Made by a program: the position numbers and the translations under genes
The notes under the pieces: model-generated
The model's database searches: none
What the model saw: only the letters and a program-made list of their open reading frames with translations
What the model was told of the DNA's origin: nothing
Shown: in pieces, positions 25,097 through 38,549 of the stretch
Position numbering within the stretch: the stretch's first letter is position 1
How the letters are laid out: every line of letters begins with the position of its first letter
Assembly (NCBI GenBank): GCA_964019165.1
Contig: OZ025274.1
Coordinates: forward strand, 1,922,051-1,986,050
Reading direction: 5' to 3'
Length of the DNA stretch: 64,000 nt
From: Mastigias papua
Lineage: Eukaryota > Cnidaria > Scyphozoa > Rhizostomeae > Mastigiidae

Positions 25097-25171
25097 ATAA
25101 TGTGTTGCATGATAATGTGTTGCATGATAATGTGTTGCATGATAATGTGTTGCATGATAATGTGTTGCATG
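25097..25171. repeat. 15-bp minisatellite, five perfect units
   Basis: Five identical copies of ATAATGTGTTGCATG follow each other without interruption. Confidence 0.98.
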
Positions 25172-25329
25172 GTCTTAGATGTTTTCCTTCTAGTTAGCTT
25201 TTGAACTTAAATGAATATCGAGCAAACAGTCTTTAAATCTTGAAGACACTACTGCTCCCACCTGCATAGCCTCTTAAAGCAGGACCCTATCTTCCTAATG
25301 TTCTGGTAATATCGAAGAGAATTTTAATC

Positions 25330-25567
25330 ATCTATCTATTTTGAATTATCTGCTCATTATGAATTTGAGACAACTACACTGCCAAACTCACTACACAATG
25401 ACATAATAAGGCTTACGAACTACACACACAACAACAAGTATAATTTCACCCAGCTTAAATCTATAGACGATATGAGAAATCTCAGATTACTGGCACAAGA
25501 CAGAAAAAGATGGAGCACATTGGTAAAAGACATTTATGAAGCTGCTAAAGCAGAAAGGGATTTCTAA
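25330..25567 (+). pseudogene. LINE ORF2 C-terminal fragment
   Basis: The frame ending at the TAA near 25565 reads SIDDMRNLRLLAQDRKRW followed by a short acidic tail. The AQDRxRW block is typical of the C-terminal end of several LINE ORF2 families. Only the last 70 or so codons are present. Confidence 0.6.
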
Positions 25568-25569
25568 GT

Positions 25570-26520
25570 TTCTTAATGCGAAATAGCTATTATTATTATA
25601 TTATATTTATGAATTTCTACAGCTCTCTGTTTTATAAAGCATAAAAAGAGTTTGGAAATACCACATTGGCCTGTATAGCTACTCTTCTTGCCTAATAATG
25701 GTCCCTTCCTTCAATAGCATAATGAAACCAAAGAGTGGCATAGAAATCAGGCAAAATTCCTTGTATGCATTCAATGCAATGGTATTAATGATGATCATGT
25801 CTCATTAACAATTACTTGTGCCAATGATCACGAACATTGCGAAATTCCAATTTTATAAAATGTTCAATCGGTTACCAAGCCTTTTTGCTTGCAAACTTTG
25901 ACTTTCCAGCCCCCTTAGCTAGGATTGATAGCGACACCTCTGGGACGTGGAAGGTTTTGAGATCAATCGCTGAAAATTTCTTTGCCACTAGATTTCAAAT
26001 TTACATGTAGAAGACACGTTTAGTTTCGCTTGCGCTACATGTTCTCCGTGGTTGGTTTGGCTTCTCAAGGTGGCAATATGAATGATATGATAATGAAGAG
26101 ATTTTATGCTGCTATAGTCTTTACTATTCAGCATTTTTAAGTCTATTAAATTGCCAAATATCACTATAATTTTTTGATATTCAAGACTTCCTTTGGTTTA
26201 GTATTGGTAATCTCAAAGCTATCGTTTGTAAGGTTTATCGTATACACTAAATGTATCTATTCTTCTTCTGATTATACGTTGTAACCTTGGGTATTAATCT
26301 GTCGATGAACATGTAAATTATACCATCTCAAGTAGGAATTTGAAACTCAGTCTGTCTAATAAAGAAATCAATATGTATGCTATTTAGTAGTCTCGTCCTT
26401 CTGTACTTAGGTACAAATAGGGATTAGCGTTCAAGACATTCTGAACATCGGAGAAATCATAGTGTTATCTGCATTATTTGAGTTTGCAAATATTGCCATA
26501 ATCAACATGTTTTAATCGAC
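25570..26520. other. Spacer before the second duplicated segment
   Basis: No gene or clear repeat family member was recognised. Confidence 0.45.
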
Positions 26521-26529
26521 TAGGGTAGC

Positions 26530-27550
26530 TTTCCCCCTTAACTTTGCTTGGCAAATAATCTAGAGTCCAAGTCGTTTCGTGTGTGCTTCTTATGATTGAC
26601 ATATTCAATCCACAGCTGGTACATCATCACAAGGGGAGCGGAAAGAGAGCGTAAGGGAAGCAGAGGGAGCTGCAAGTGCCATGGTCCAAGGAAGAGCAAT
26701 TCGTCGATAAAACTTGTCTTTTATCGGCAAATCTTGTAATTTTTGCTAAATAATGCGGTTTGTCCGTAAATACTACAACTTTAAAGAATCTCCCAAATTA
26801 AAGAATCTCCCAAATGGGTATCTGGTGGACTGTCGGCAATTTTAGAAACGTATTGAAATATGTCGACTTGGCTATCAGAAAGCACACCCATTCCTTTGGA
26901 GGTATGCCCATAACATTTATTTGTCGCCCAGCATTAATACTCAAATTATATGATAATATGGTCAATCCAGATTCAGACTTGAAGAAAAATGCCCTGTTTT
27001 GCAATTTTGAAAACATGGACATACACATTGCTCATACCCTTAGACACTCCTACCCTAATGTTTGATTCTTGTTAATTGCGCACCTGGGTCTTTGGTGTTT
27101 TTGTATTTATCATATTTCTCCATTTTATGGCCCCTGGGTAGTCACAGTCATTGTTCCGCAGAATATCTTTCTTGTAGTGCATGTAATGTAGCTTACAATT
27201 AATAGTATAGAGTAATAAGTCTTTTAGCTTTTTTGGACTGTAAAAAGCCAGCTCCTACCCTGTGTGCGACAATATGCAAGCTTACCAAATCCCTCTTCCT
27301 GCAGCCAGGTGGCCATTGCTTTTCGCGATATCTATTAGAACACTCGCCACACCTCCTTACATCATGGACATATTATGCATCGATGAATGCCCACCAACAA
27401 TGCAAAGAATGAAACAGGTAGTTTCAATCCAATAAGGTCATCTACGTAACGTAACTGTAAATGGCAAACATACCTCTTTTGTGTTTCGCATTCCCTGGAG
27501 TTTGTCATTCTTGGGTTGCTTTCTGAGGTGAAAAGACAAATCACAGAACA
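26530..27550 (+). promoter_or_regulatory. Upstream region of MACPF gene B
   Basis: This aligns with 2500-3283 in pieces. The conserved block with palindrome GAAACAGGTAGTTTC is at 27411-27425. An extra segment at about 27070-27240 is absent from A. The role is inferred from conservation among three copies. Confidence 0.5.
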
Positions 27551-27611
27551 ATGATGCGAGTAACATTGCTTTTGCTCTTCATATCAGTCGGATCTGTCAT
27601 TTCTGAAGATG
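27551..27611 (+). CDS. Gene B exon 1: start and signal peptide
   Basis: 61 nt, identical to gene A exon 1, followed by donor GTATTG and about 70 intron bases with one difference. Upstream of the ATG the identity falls sharply. Confidence 0.85.
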
Positions 27612-30600
27612 GTATTGTATCTAATAAGTTGTATTCATCGACGTATTAAGTTAAAAAATTACTCTAGAAAATCAAAATCGAGCCCCATACTTCTTGGAAG
27701 TTTCATATCGATTCTTTTCAATCCTTTGCTTGGTAAATGTAGCTGTACTAAATGAGGTTATACAACCGTCCTTTGCCCACTTATGACATTGCAATATTTG
27801 AGATACGTCTATTTCAGAGAACTTTCATTTCGATATTTCCATGACTTAGACTGAATAAAGCTCGATAATTGTTGCCTGTAGTGATTTAAAAGGACTTCGA
27901 TCCAGTTGGTTTTCGACTCAACCTGTCCTAAGATAACTAACTGAGGAGAATTTTATGCGATATCAATTTCACGAGATTAGTAATATCCTCATTCAACATT
28001 CCCATCGTCAAGACAGAATTTCTTTAGCGCAAATGAAGGTCATAATATGACAATGATATTTCGAGATACGATCATGCATTAAGTTCAAGAACCCAAGATA
28101 TGCAAGACAACAGTCACCAAAGACTGCCTTGTGAAGGTATTTATTGTGAAGATCATTTGAATAGAAGCACCACAAGCCTCCATCCTTTCCTCTATTTTTA
28201 TTCTTTTGTAAAAAACTAGAAAGCTAATGAGCTCCCAATTCTGAATTTTAGAAGACGAACTCAAGGTGCCCAACATTGAGTATGTATTACGAGGATACAA
28301 TATTCTGAAAGGGAATCCATTGAGTACTGGAAGCTCGTATGATCCAGGGTTCCAAGAATACATTTTTAAGCGTACCTATGAAAATCAGCGCAAAGATCGC
28401 AAAAGAGTCCCTGACCACGTGAATGTTGCTGTAACAGAATCTTGCAACTACGATTTCAGTTCGGATACGCTGTCGACTATGTCTGACTATCAATCGAGCT
28501 TGAAGATGAAGGCGACCGTCGAAGGAGAAGGAAGTTTCGGAGTAGTCGATGCTGCGTTCTCATTGAGTGCCGAGTACAATGAGGTGCGACGGGATATTGA
28601 AACGGGTTCCAAGACTGTCATCAAAGCTGAAGCATCATGCAAATCCTACGACGCCTTTATTCAGTCTGGCACGCCGCCACAGCTCTCTGATAATTTCGTT
28701 GAATATGCTAAACGATTGGCGGAGACAAAAGACTATCGAAATTTTTTAAATTCATTTGGAACCCATTTCGTCACAGAAGTACAAATGGGTGTAAGGTATG
28801 ATATTATGGACAAATACTTTTGTGTAGATTCTTGTATGATTACTGAGCGGATCTCTAACTTCGCATTTACATAGCTTAAGTTGAGGCGTTGGTGACAGCG
28901 GCGGAGGTGGTCCAAATCAATGCTTCTATAAGTGGAAATGGGATTTAACTCAAATACAGCTCTTAATTTGTGCAGTTTCCTTGGAAACGTCTGGAGCAGA
29001 TTTTGACAACATATTATGAAAGAAAATAGCTAATAATATTTTTCGCTTGGTAAATTTATTTACATATAACAGAGAACAGAAGTATACTCATGAGCATGCC
29101 TAATTACAAGGTAGATTGACCACAGTATGATTTATAGAAAAATTGGGATATTGGCTGGAACTGATAAGAAAGATTTTCTAACCACGGCGTTGCTACGCTT
29201 TGGTTGTAGTGTAAGAGGCGCCAATTTGCCAAAATGAAAAAACGGGTGAACGTTGACTTTTAATAATCATTATTGGTATCATGGCTGACCTTTCAATAGA
29301 AGCAATTGTTGTTGCAAATGTTATGTAATTACACTTCTAAGAAGTTCAACACCGTTCTATCCCTATACAGAATTGTTATCATTGCTTATTATGTGTACAT
29401 CCTTTCTTGGATTACATGTGTATTTGCAATTTTTACTCAATCCGTAAGCCCAAATTAGCCATACCCCAAAGCCAGTTCTCTATAGGCAAGGTCCCTGCTC
29501 TCAAACAAGAAAGCTTTAGTTGAATAAGAAAATCACATAAAATGTAAGTTCTCTGGAAACTGCCTAAAGCAACTAAAAACTGGGCAAGGCTTCGATGGTT
29601 ACGTTAAACATGTGAAGACTCATATCACGGTGGCATAACTTTCAACTAGTCAAACTGTAGCTGAACGACACTCGGTAGCTTAACGCACTGCCACCTTTTA
29701 AATCATTACCCTTTATTACTTTCATAGGTACACGTCGTTGAGAGAAATATCAAAGGAATCAAAGGAGGAGATGCAGGAGGAAGAGATAGATTTAAAATTG
29801 GCTGCCTCAGCATCTACATTTGCAAAGAGTGCATCGGCAAGCAGTGAGGTCAAATACGACAAAAAGAAAACTGAAAAGTTCGAGAAAGCAGTGGAAAGCA
29901 CCAAAATTAGCACCGTTGGAGGAAGACCTGATGTGACAGGTAAGTCGCTTGTATTTTCCAATCAATGTAATAGCTGTTGAATGTCTTTGCCAAAAGTTCT
30001 CAATAATATGACATTAGATAACAAGTGAATAAAACTGACAAATTTCTTTGGCTTGCTATGCATGTTTTGAACTAATCTTGGTCATCTTCAAGTGCATAAG
30101 TATGTTAAAACATTATTGGAAAGTGTCGATAAAAGTTGTAAGATATTCAAAAAGAGAACCAAATACAATTCGAAAAAGAATAGTAAAAGAACCGTAATGC
30201 AACGACTAGAAGCTTAAGGAAATAGTAGAATGTTGAACATGCCTACTTAAATCAGAGCTTTCCATTAAGCATGTAAAGCCTCCTAAATTTGAACACTGCA
30301 GATTTCACCAGTATAGCTGCCACGTGTTTGAGAGCTCTGTCGTGCCCATTTTCTCTCTACCCAATTGGCTAATCATCGTGCAAAATTGGCCTAGTTTTTG
30401 CATTTGTGGCCAGAATCCTGCATAATGATTGGCCAAATAAGTAAGGGGGAATAGACCTGACAGAGCTCTCAAACATTCGGCGGTTGTCCTGATTTCGCCT
30501 ATTGGGGGTTATTTGTAGAACACATACCCGCGATCCGCGATAAGCGAGGGACCACTGTATTGCGGCAGAAAGAAGAAGGCAGCTGTATGTGGGAGGTCGT

Positions 30601-33600
30601 TGCAAAAGTGAATAAGATCCTACCTAAATGATTCTATTCCTACAAAGCTTCTTTGTATTCTTGTGCAATATCAACAAGAACTGTATCCAGTACAATTCTT
30701 CAGAATGCTTCAAATACAGTTCTCATTTCACTAGCAAAATTGAGCTATGCAAAATGACTACTGCGTTGCGCAGAAACACGTACTTCCATGGATGGTTGGT
30801 AAAAAAAGTTGTGCTGCTTGAGGCAATCAAAGATGTTTTCCAAAGAAGAAATCCTGTGTATCGCCGATAAATCTGCATTGTGCACTAAGTTTTAAACTCC
30901 AACTAGGCTAGTTATTGCTATTTGTTTCAAAAGCAAATAAAAATGACACCCTGTAACGCTCCTACGGTCCCCTTCACAGGCTTTTTCTCCAGATAAAGGC
31001 CACATTTAACATGTTGAGTCGATATATTTCAACAGTGGCAAACATTGAGAGCACGTGCAAGTGTTCATCGATATGGTACCTGGCAAGTCTCCAAAAGTAT
31101 GTCCTATCCATGATTAAACACCCTGGGCTATGGCTTAAAGTCAGCGCATTTTTATGGAGCAATATCCTGGGATGACATTCCTAATAGTACGAACCAATCA
31201 AAGGTGTAAATGCAGTTTATTAACATCAATTTCATCCTTTTCAGTCATGCAGTTTGCTATATTGTCTAATACATGGTGAACAACTCCACTTTAGTAACAA
31301 GGAGAAGTCACCGAGGGTCGGCTACTCATGTTCCCATAAAATCTCTAGGGTTGCAAGGGCACAAACTGTTGAACTTAGTTCAACTTTTCTGGAAAGATCG
31401 TCGACCATCAGTGATGATCGTTGTGATCGCAAGACCAGTGTTTCCATTAACTCTGGAGCATGCCATAACCAATCGGAAGGCTGTCGCCGACTGTCACCGA
31501 TCTGTCGCTAATTTATGGAAACCAGGCTGAAACTCACGGCTTGGCTGGTTAATACAATTTAAATGCAACCAGTTTCACCTCTGACTTAACTACAAACTCA
31601 AGTGCAGCATGAAAATTCGGTATCGTGCGCCACTGCATTTTCTAATGCTAGTGCAGTGTCTATTTTAAGGAAATTTCCAAGATTACACTATGCTATAATA
31701 ATACTGACCACGCCCTATGCGAATTATGTTTGATGGCAACGCCCTGTTGCTGGTCAAAATTACATGCATTGCTTTCTGCTGCTTAAAGCGGCAAATAATG
31801 TTGAACGGTCTTTATGGTATACCATTAACCTTTTACAGCAGGTAATCATATGGAAGGATGGTCAAACGTGATCAAAGAATCTTTAAAGTTTCCAACAGTA
31901 TCAATAGTTGACAACACTTTGGAATTTCAAGAATACACTCTTGTTTTCTAACGTCGCAATGCATGGCAAAGATCCCACTTAAATGGGAACAGTACTGGAA
32001 TCACAATAGCCTGCTAACTCACAGGTTCCTATTTAGGAGTCGCGACTGACGAGTTTGATGGAAACCATAACAAAATATTTGTAGTGTTGCAGTTGATATT
32101 GATTTCGACACAAACTAAAGCGACAATTTAGCATGAGAATCTGAATTGGTTATCTTGTTAAGTAACTTAAACATTCTAATTCAAACTTACACATATAGAC
32201 TGAATCATGTTTTCAAAGACTGAACATGCCATCACTGTTGAGGATTTGTGTTATCAGAAAAGGAGGGTTGATTTCGCGTTTTCTTAACACAGAGTTTGCT
32301 AGTTTTCCTTCCTTTCGATCTAATCTAATAAAACAACAATTATCTTAAGTGCATGCTAATTGTTATCGATAACCATGTTAATCATTATCTTAATTATTGA
32401 TAATTTATTGTGGATGGCTGAAAACGTTCCTGTTTAAGTCGCCATGCAAGTCGTTTATTATCATCCTTAGCTTATCAGTTCAAATCTTTTAAAGATCTAG
32501 AGAGTCTAATGCAAGAATTTGGGCAGTGAAAATAGGCATGAATGTGATATCAGGATCAACTGAAAATTTTAATTATATGAGATCTTTCAACTTACTTCTT
32601 GCTGTTCGTGGGCTGAAATTTTAGTTCAAGGTTCCAGTCAGAGTGTTGTCACAGTGAAGTCGTGACTGAGAAACATATCAGCCAGAGTTGCCGTGCTGAG
32701 CTTCCAGTCCACTTCTATCATATAGTGGTAAGATTTCAGTTCAGGAAAGCTGTCCACATAACAGCAAATCATGCTTTTAGCCAGGTCGAAATTCCTAGCG
32801 CATGCTTACATCATCAAGCTATGCCAATGTGACTGCACGTTTGTGTAGGATAAAAGCTTCTAATCTGGTTTCAATCCCGAGTTTTCCTTTCAGTCCATTT
32901 TGATCTCTGCTTTCGGTGCAAGGCCTTCTGCTGTAATTATTGTTGTTGTTTTTTCGTTCTTACTGGGTATTAACATGTAGACAGAAGTATTTGCTTTAAT
33001 TTAGACAGTTAGTTTATGTACTATGTCGATGGGGATAAAGAATTTTGAAAATAATTTTTTTGCTTGGCATGTGTCAGATAATTTAACCTGGTAATTATTC
33101 ATTCAAACTTAGCGAGGTGTTTGCAAAACTCTGATTTCCTTATTTTATTGCTTTCAAATATTATTTAGCTATTAGATTTTTTCCTCGATATCATATAAAT
33201 TCTTATCAGCTTTCACCGTTTGACTAGATGCTTTTGAATGGCTATCGAACTAGAACCTACTTCAGAAACGAAGCGATCAACGGGCTTGCGATTAGAAAAA
33301 GACTTGTGGACGGACACTATAGCTAAAAATGAAAGAGAGTTGGGGTGCACAAGGGTATAAGCTGTAGTGTTAATTTTAACTTAGTTGTTGGAGTCATGTC
33401 AGTAGATAGTAGCAACAAGCTTCAGTAATTCTGAAAGTAAGAAAATACGCACTCAGGAGCTAATTTGAAGATCTACGGTTAATACAAATCATTCTTTATC
33501 TCATACGTATATGCACATTCAAATTTTAAAGCTAGGTAAAATCACATTTCCTTCGAGATGCATCTTGCAACTTAGGACTCCAGAGACAAGTACATTAAAT

Positions 33601-36600
33601 GGACAAAAGGGATTCTCATATCGGTTCTCTAAGTCCACTGGGTACCAAATACACATCATCACTGATGCAATACAAAACCACTGCTGTTAATTGCTTTATC
33701 TAAAAATTTTACAGTTTTAATATTTTCATGGGCCATTTCGTGTTTTAATTCCATGTTAGCGATTGTGAATATTTCAGTGATAATAAATTACAGTCATTTG
33801 TTCCAGATTTAAATTAACTTGCACATTTGTATTATTCTGTAAACAGACGACGATCCTTTGAATACAGAGTGTTGAGTGGATTGCTATCATTAAGAAACTG
33901 AACGCATTATAATTTCTATTCTCAATTATATAGTCTATTCCGCGCCTACTTTGTTCCGCACGGAATTCTCCTAACTTCGGTGGTATGAACCCTCTTTAGT
34001 ACCCCTTTACTTTGTGCCAACTCTCATTTCCTCTCTGGTCTGCCAGATAAAAATTAAGTATTATTAGAGAGATTTTTATTTGCATTTAGTAAATTGAAAT
34101 ATACGTAAAAGAAGTTTAAAACAACTATTTTATTTGTAGATGACGCGCTAAAATGGATAAAGGAAACGAAGAATAATCCACTCCCTTTGTCTTACAAGCT
34201 TAGGAGTATCCTCTATCTCTTCCAGTCATATTATTTTAAAGATATTGATATCGACCTCAAAGCAACCAGATCGGGACTTGAAAACTACTTAAAGGTATTT
34301 GCCACCTAATTCAATTTGAAACTGCTTAACATTTTGAGCAAAAGTTGTTGAGAGGTTCGTCCGTAAGCTGAAATTGCTTTAGCTTGAAAGGCAAGTTATT
34401 GTTAATGTGTCTGAGGCTTGATACTTTGGCTGGGGTCGTGAATTGGATGCTATTCTGTGGCGTTCTACTCGTGTACATACCTTAATGGCTCTATTAAGCC
34501 ATCTCCTTCGATTAAGCCCCCTCGTATAAGCCCCTACCCAAGATTATTTCTTACAAATAAGCTCCCACCCTCGAATAAGCCCCACCCTCGAGTAAGCCCC
34601 CATGGGAACTATCTGGGCTTACTATAATACAGGATAAAAGCAACGAAAATAGAAAATTCAGCTATTGATCTGCTTATTTCTGTTAATATTTGACGTGAAC
34701 AACTGTCTTTAACAACTTTCTCCTCCTTGACCCTATTTCGATTTACATTTAGTCAAAGTATTTTTATTCAAAAATGGTATAAGATGTTGTCTTTGGTAGA
34801 CCAACGGAACTCTAAATGTAATAAGTCCTCCCCTCGAACAAGCCCCACTTGCTCAAATTCAAATTATATTGTGTTTACAAAAAATAGGTGGCTAGTCTGC
34901 TAGCTCAAAAGAGAGGAAATATCTTTGTCATTCTACAAAACAGAGCTTCCAGTGTACTTAAGTATTCTTTCATTCTATCAAACAATAGTGATATTTTTAA
35001 TGGTACTATTAAAGACATTTCATGCGCTCAATTCTCATAAATTATTATCTGCACAAAATAAAATTTTTACTGTAATTTCTTTTTTAAGCCCTCCTCTCAA
35101 TTAAACTCCCTCTCAGTTTAAAATCCTCTTCTCCAGTAAAAACAGTTGATAGAAAGAATAAAAGTTCTGCTATTAATGGCATGCATTAGTACTCAAAAAA
35201 CCAAATCTAAATAGAAGTCAAATGTCTAAGTGCTGCAAACCGAAAAAGTCCAGAAATTAGAAGGAGCTCTCATCAGAATTCATATAGAAGTCAATTAAAA
35301 CAAATGCAGTTTTTGAGTCTCAATGGATCTAGAGGCGGATATTTAATGTGCTTTATGCAAAAGTTATGTAAAAGTTTTTTCCCGTGCTTTCGGCCGTTCG
35401 TTTTCAGACAAAAGAACTGGTCCTTTTGAATGCGATTTTTGAAAGAAGACATGAATCAGGAAAATATTTTAAATTTACTGATTGATAAAGGTAACTATGT
35501 TATTAATGAAGGAGAAAATTTACTGATAGCAGAAATTCTGGTCTTATTTCAAGTATACATATGCATAAGCTCCCCTCTGCAATAAATTCCCTCTTAAGTG
35601 CTTGAAAGCAATAGGCCTCCGAGGGGCTTATAGAGAATTTACTGTAACTAGATCTTGAAAAATTCGACAGGCAATATGCTAACTAACTTTGGTGACTTGT
35701 GTATAAGAGAACACAGCTTGAGAATAAACTTTAGAATCAGGTTTGCAACAAAAGACCGACATATACTTGTATTTAATGATGTTTTGCATTTGCTTTCTCG
35801 ACACGTTGATTAGCAAATAGGCAACACCTTCCTCCTGCTCTTTGTTTAGAAAGCAAAGGCCGTGTGACGATGGCAAAGAAAGATAAATCCTCCTTGTTAT
35901 ACCAGTATTGTGAATGAATTAACTCATACAATGAGAGAGTGCTTGTTTATGTGCTATCAATTATAGCCCATTTTCTGAAATATTTCACATTCTCTTTAGC
36001 AGAAGTATTGCAAGGATTCGAAGTCGTATGACTTTCCAGACGCCGAATGTGAAGGACCACCGAAAAATTGCAAAGGTGGAAACAAATGTAGTGTACATGC
36101 GGAATGTGTTGATGATGGAACAAAAAGTTATGAATGCAAATGCAAAGAAGGTTATCACGGCGATGGAGAGAAATGCACTAGAGGTAATTGCAAGTTATGC
36201 ATCATTCGCTTCAGCGTAGTTTTAACCAGGGTTGCCAGATTCAGATCTATAAAAATCCCACAGCGAGGCCTGAAAACTCCCAAAATTCAATAGTTTTCTA
36301 TAAAAATCCCAAGATTTTTCATGATTTGATGATAACGTCATTCATCATCAAACCAAGATTTTGTCATCGGTGAAGTGAACTTTCAACCTGCTTTTCCTGT
36401 GTATTTATGAGTCTGCATGAGATTTAGTTGGCAATACTCGACAGAACTTTACATGAGAAAGGGTGTGCTGCATAAATAGTTTGCTGCAAACATTGCTTTT
36501 TGAAATATTAACTGTGCTAAACCTAAGTGCTTTATACAATCTATATCCATTTACCTTCGTTCTATCGGATCAGGACAAGTTCCAGCAGAGTGCATTATAT

Positions 36601-38365
36601 CTGATTTTCGTTTCTTATGGCTATAGCTTTATGTATCTTTACATCAAGTACTTATGACTTTTGTGTAACAATGTATGTATTTATATTTGAACGGTTTGGA
36701 GTAAAATATTGGATGGAACAATGATGCAGATTAGTAACAAGGGATATAACTATCCTATGATTTACGCTGACTGTATAACTTAATTCTAGCTGGCAATAAT
36801 TTGACTTGCTGCAAAAATATCATGCACAAATAGTATCAACATGGGTACCTAGGGAATCGGTTCTGTGTTACTGTACACTAGTAATACACATTTCAAGGGT
36901 GGAGATCGTGAAAATTCATCTCCTAAAATGCGACGAAACATGTGTAATTCCAACCTTTACATATTCTACTGTAGGGCTGTATGCACAAGTTATCTCCTTG
37001 CTGCGTATGGCCCTGCAAAGTTTTCACAATTTGATGTGCAGCCTTCTTCTGTGATACCGTCGTACTCACATGAGCAGATGATGCTGATAAGGATAGCTGA
37101 AATTGTATGTAAACTTTCATCACTGGAAAGTACATAACACGTACGTCAAGAATATACAGCAACGTTTGCCTTGGGCCCCCTTACTTACGGAAATCTAATA
37201 TGGATCAACTTTGCTTACAGTAAACCGGTTGGACAGCATAGAATATCATGAAATTTAAGGAAAAGTAGCATGAAATAGCATCCATTCCATTGGCTTTAAC
37301 AATACTTAACATTTTGTCACCTATTTGAAACCTGTACTATACATACAGCCTACACAAACCTAACTTCCAATGAACAACCTCGAATTAGAGTTTGGTTCAC
37401 TAATTTTGAGCGAGCCTATTTTAGAGATTTACTGCTTACAGCGTAAATCAATTTTAGGAAGAACAGTATTGATATCATTACACCCCGATCCCGTTCAATC
37501 GTACTGATTCATTCACTAGCATTACCCAGAAAAGAGAAAGAAGCTCAGCTTTTCTTCGAAAAGTAGGATGGGGTTCAACCCCACACTTGCACCCTTGATA
37601 CCCCCTCTTCTAGAGCTTTGTAAAGGCTGATATTCATTATTAATGCAAACCGTTTGTGAAGGAACTCACTTTAGAAAAGTATGACTGCCATTCAGGATCA
37701 TAAATTACTGATAGGCTGAAATTGTATTCCTTTCTTTAAGAGTTTCTTCAATACCTTTAGTTCTTACTTCTGTACTAAAAAATTGGACCTCACTTTTAGA
37801 ACGCACATGGGTAACGGCAGAAATTATTGAACATGAGAATACCAAAGGAATCTGGGGTACTTGGGGTGAAATGGAAACTTGCAAGACAGGGGTTATTGCA
37901 AATGGCTTCCTCTTTAGAGTTGAAGGTTATCAGGGATCAGATGGCGATGATACAGCCGGCAATGCAGTTTGCATAAAATGTCGTAAAGCTAATGTGTGCT
38001 CTAAGGAGGGAAGCTGGGGCGAATGGTCAGAGCCGAAAATGTGCCCCGAGGGCCATTACTTATCAGGATGGAGACAGAATGTTGAGCCAGATCAAAGGAG
38101 CGGAGATGATACAGCACTTGATAATGTTGAATACAGATGTAGGGATTTAGAGACAGGGGAAAAGTTCCATGATATAAAAGTAGAAGCCAAGGAATGGGGA
38201 ATATGGAGTAGGTGGAAGGAGTGCCCAGAAGGGGAATTCATCTGTGGCATCCAAACTAGAGTTGAAGAACCAATAAGTGGTGATGACACAGCTTTGAATG
38301 ATATTAAGCATCAATGTTGCAAGACACTTCACAATTCGAGGAAGTCCAATATATTCAACCGGTGA
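27551..38365 (+). CDS. Secreted MACPF-EGF-VMO-I protein, paralogue B (six exons)
   Basis: Exons are 27551-27611, 28252-28795, 29728-29939, 34140-34294, 36003-36183 and 37800-38365. Lengths and phases equal those of gene A, giving again 573 codons with stop and no disruption. Domain order is the same: leader, MACPF with FGTHF, EGF, and three VMO-I repeats. Differences from A are mostly conservative, with charged changes in the first helix cluster (Arg for Asp and Gly for Arg in exon 2). The gene lies about 10 kb downstream of A in the same orientation, with the fossil pieces in between, so it arose by tandem duplication. Introns carry their own insertions: a Mutator-like MITE in intron 3 and an AAGCCCC element in intron 4. 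Pore formation and a toxin or defence role are inferred from the family. Confidence 0.88.
28252..28795 (+). CDS. Gene B exon 2: N-terminal MACPF region
   Basis: 544 nt, phases as in A, about 88 percent identical by eye. The FGTHF signature and the AEYNE helix region are kept. The donor is GTATGA. Confidence 0.88.
29728..29939 (+). CDS. Gene B exon 3: second MACPF helix cluster
   Basis: 212 nt from acceptor CATAG to donor GTAAGT. The Ser/Ala/Lys/Glu-rich helix and TVGGRP are kept; the end differs from A in three residues. Confidence 0.85.
30310..30490. mobile_element. Mutator-like MITE, copy 1 (intron 3 of gene B)
   Basis: Inverted repeats of about 75 bases (AGTATAGCTGCCACGTGTTT on the left, AGGACAACCGCCGAATGTTT read on the other strand) bound 181 bases. 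GATTTCACC (30301-30309) and GATTTCGCC (30491-30499) form a 9-bp target duplication with one mismatch. A second copy lies at 38550-38743. Confidence 0.75.
30500..34139 (+). other. Rest of intron 3 of gene B
   Basis: No gene is seen. Parts align with intron 3 of A (31600-31995 with 12010-12400; 33590-33915 with 13575-13940), including an old shared retrotransposon tail near 33880. The stretch about 32000-33400 has no recognised match in A. Confidence 0.5.
34140..34294 (+). CDS. Gene B exon 4: C-terminal MACPF region
   Basis: 155 nt, open throughout, with ALKWI, PLPLSYKLRSI and YYFKDIDIDLK. The acceptor is TTGTAG and the donor GTATTT. Confidence 0.87.
34475..35646. mobile_element. Element with AAGCCCC units in intron 4 of gene B
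   Basis: Near both ends, and at about 34800-34860 and 35090-35110, the sequence holds runs like ATAAGCCCC and its variants. The ends TACCTTAATGGCTCTATTAAGCC and, on the other strand, TACAGTAAATTCTCTATAAGCC form a loose terminal inverted repeat. Intron 4 of gene A (676 nt versus 1708 nt) lacks it. No coding capacity was seen, so it is probably a non-autonomous DNA element. Confidence 0.55.
36003..36183 (+). CDS. Gene B exon 5: EGF module
   Basis: 181 nt in phase 0 to phase 1, with the same six-cysteine pattern as A. The acceptor is a tandem TAGCAG (35997-36002); use of the first AG would add one Gln codon. The donor is GTAATT. Confidence 0.87.
36184..37799 (+). other. Intron 5 of gene B
   Basis: 1616 nt without gene content. 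The last 250 bases align with intron 5 of A apart from the LINE insert present only there. Short frames near 36806-37137 have no domain. Confidence 0.55.
37800..38365 (+). CDS. Gene B exon 6: VMO-I type domain and stop
   Basis: 566 nt, with three W-G-x-W and three GDDTA repeats and stop TGA at 38363-38365. As in A the stop is embedded in GTGAGT (38362-38367). Confidence 0.87.
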
Positions 38366-38549
38366 GTCCTATCCTTTGTGATTCTACTTCAAATTAAATT
38401 CACTTCTCGTTCTTAGCTTTTCTAAGTCTGCTTTCTCAAATAATTTTGTGCAATTGAATTTTCAGCTGCTCTATGATATACCTGATGTATTAATGTAAGC
38501 ACTCTATGTATTTTATGGTAGTGAGAACGGCTGCCAATTTGCTCTTGCT

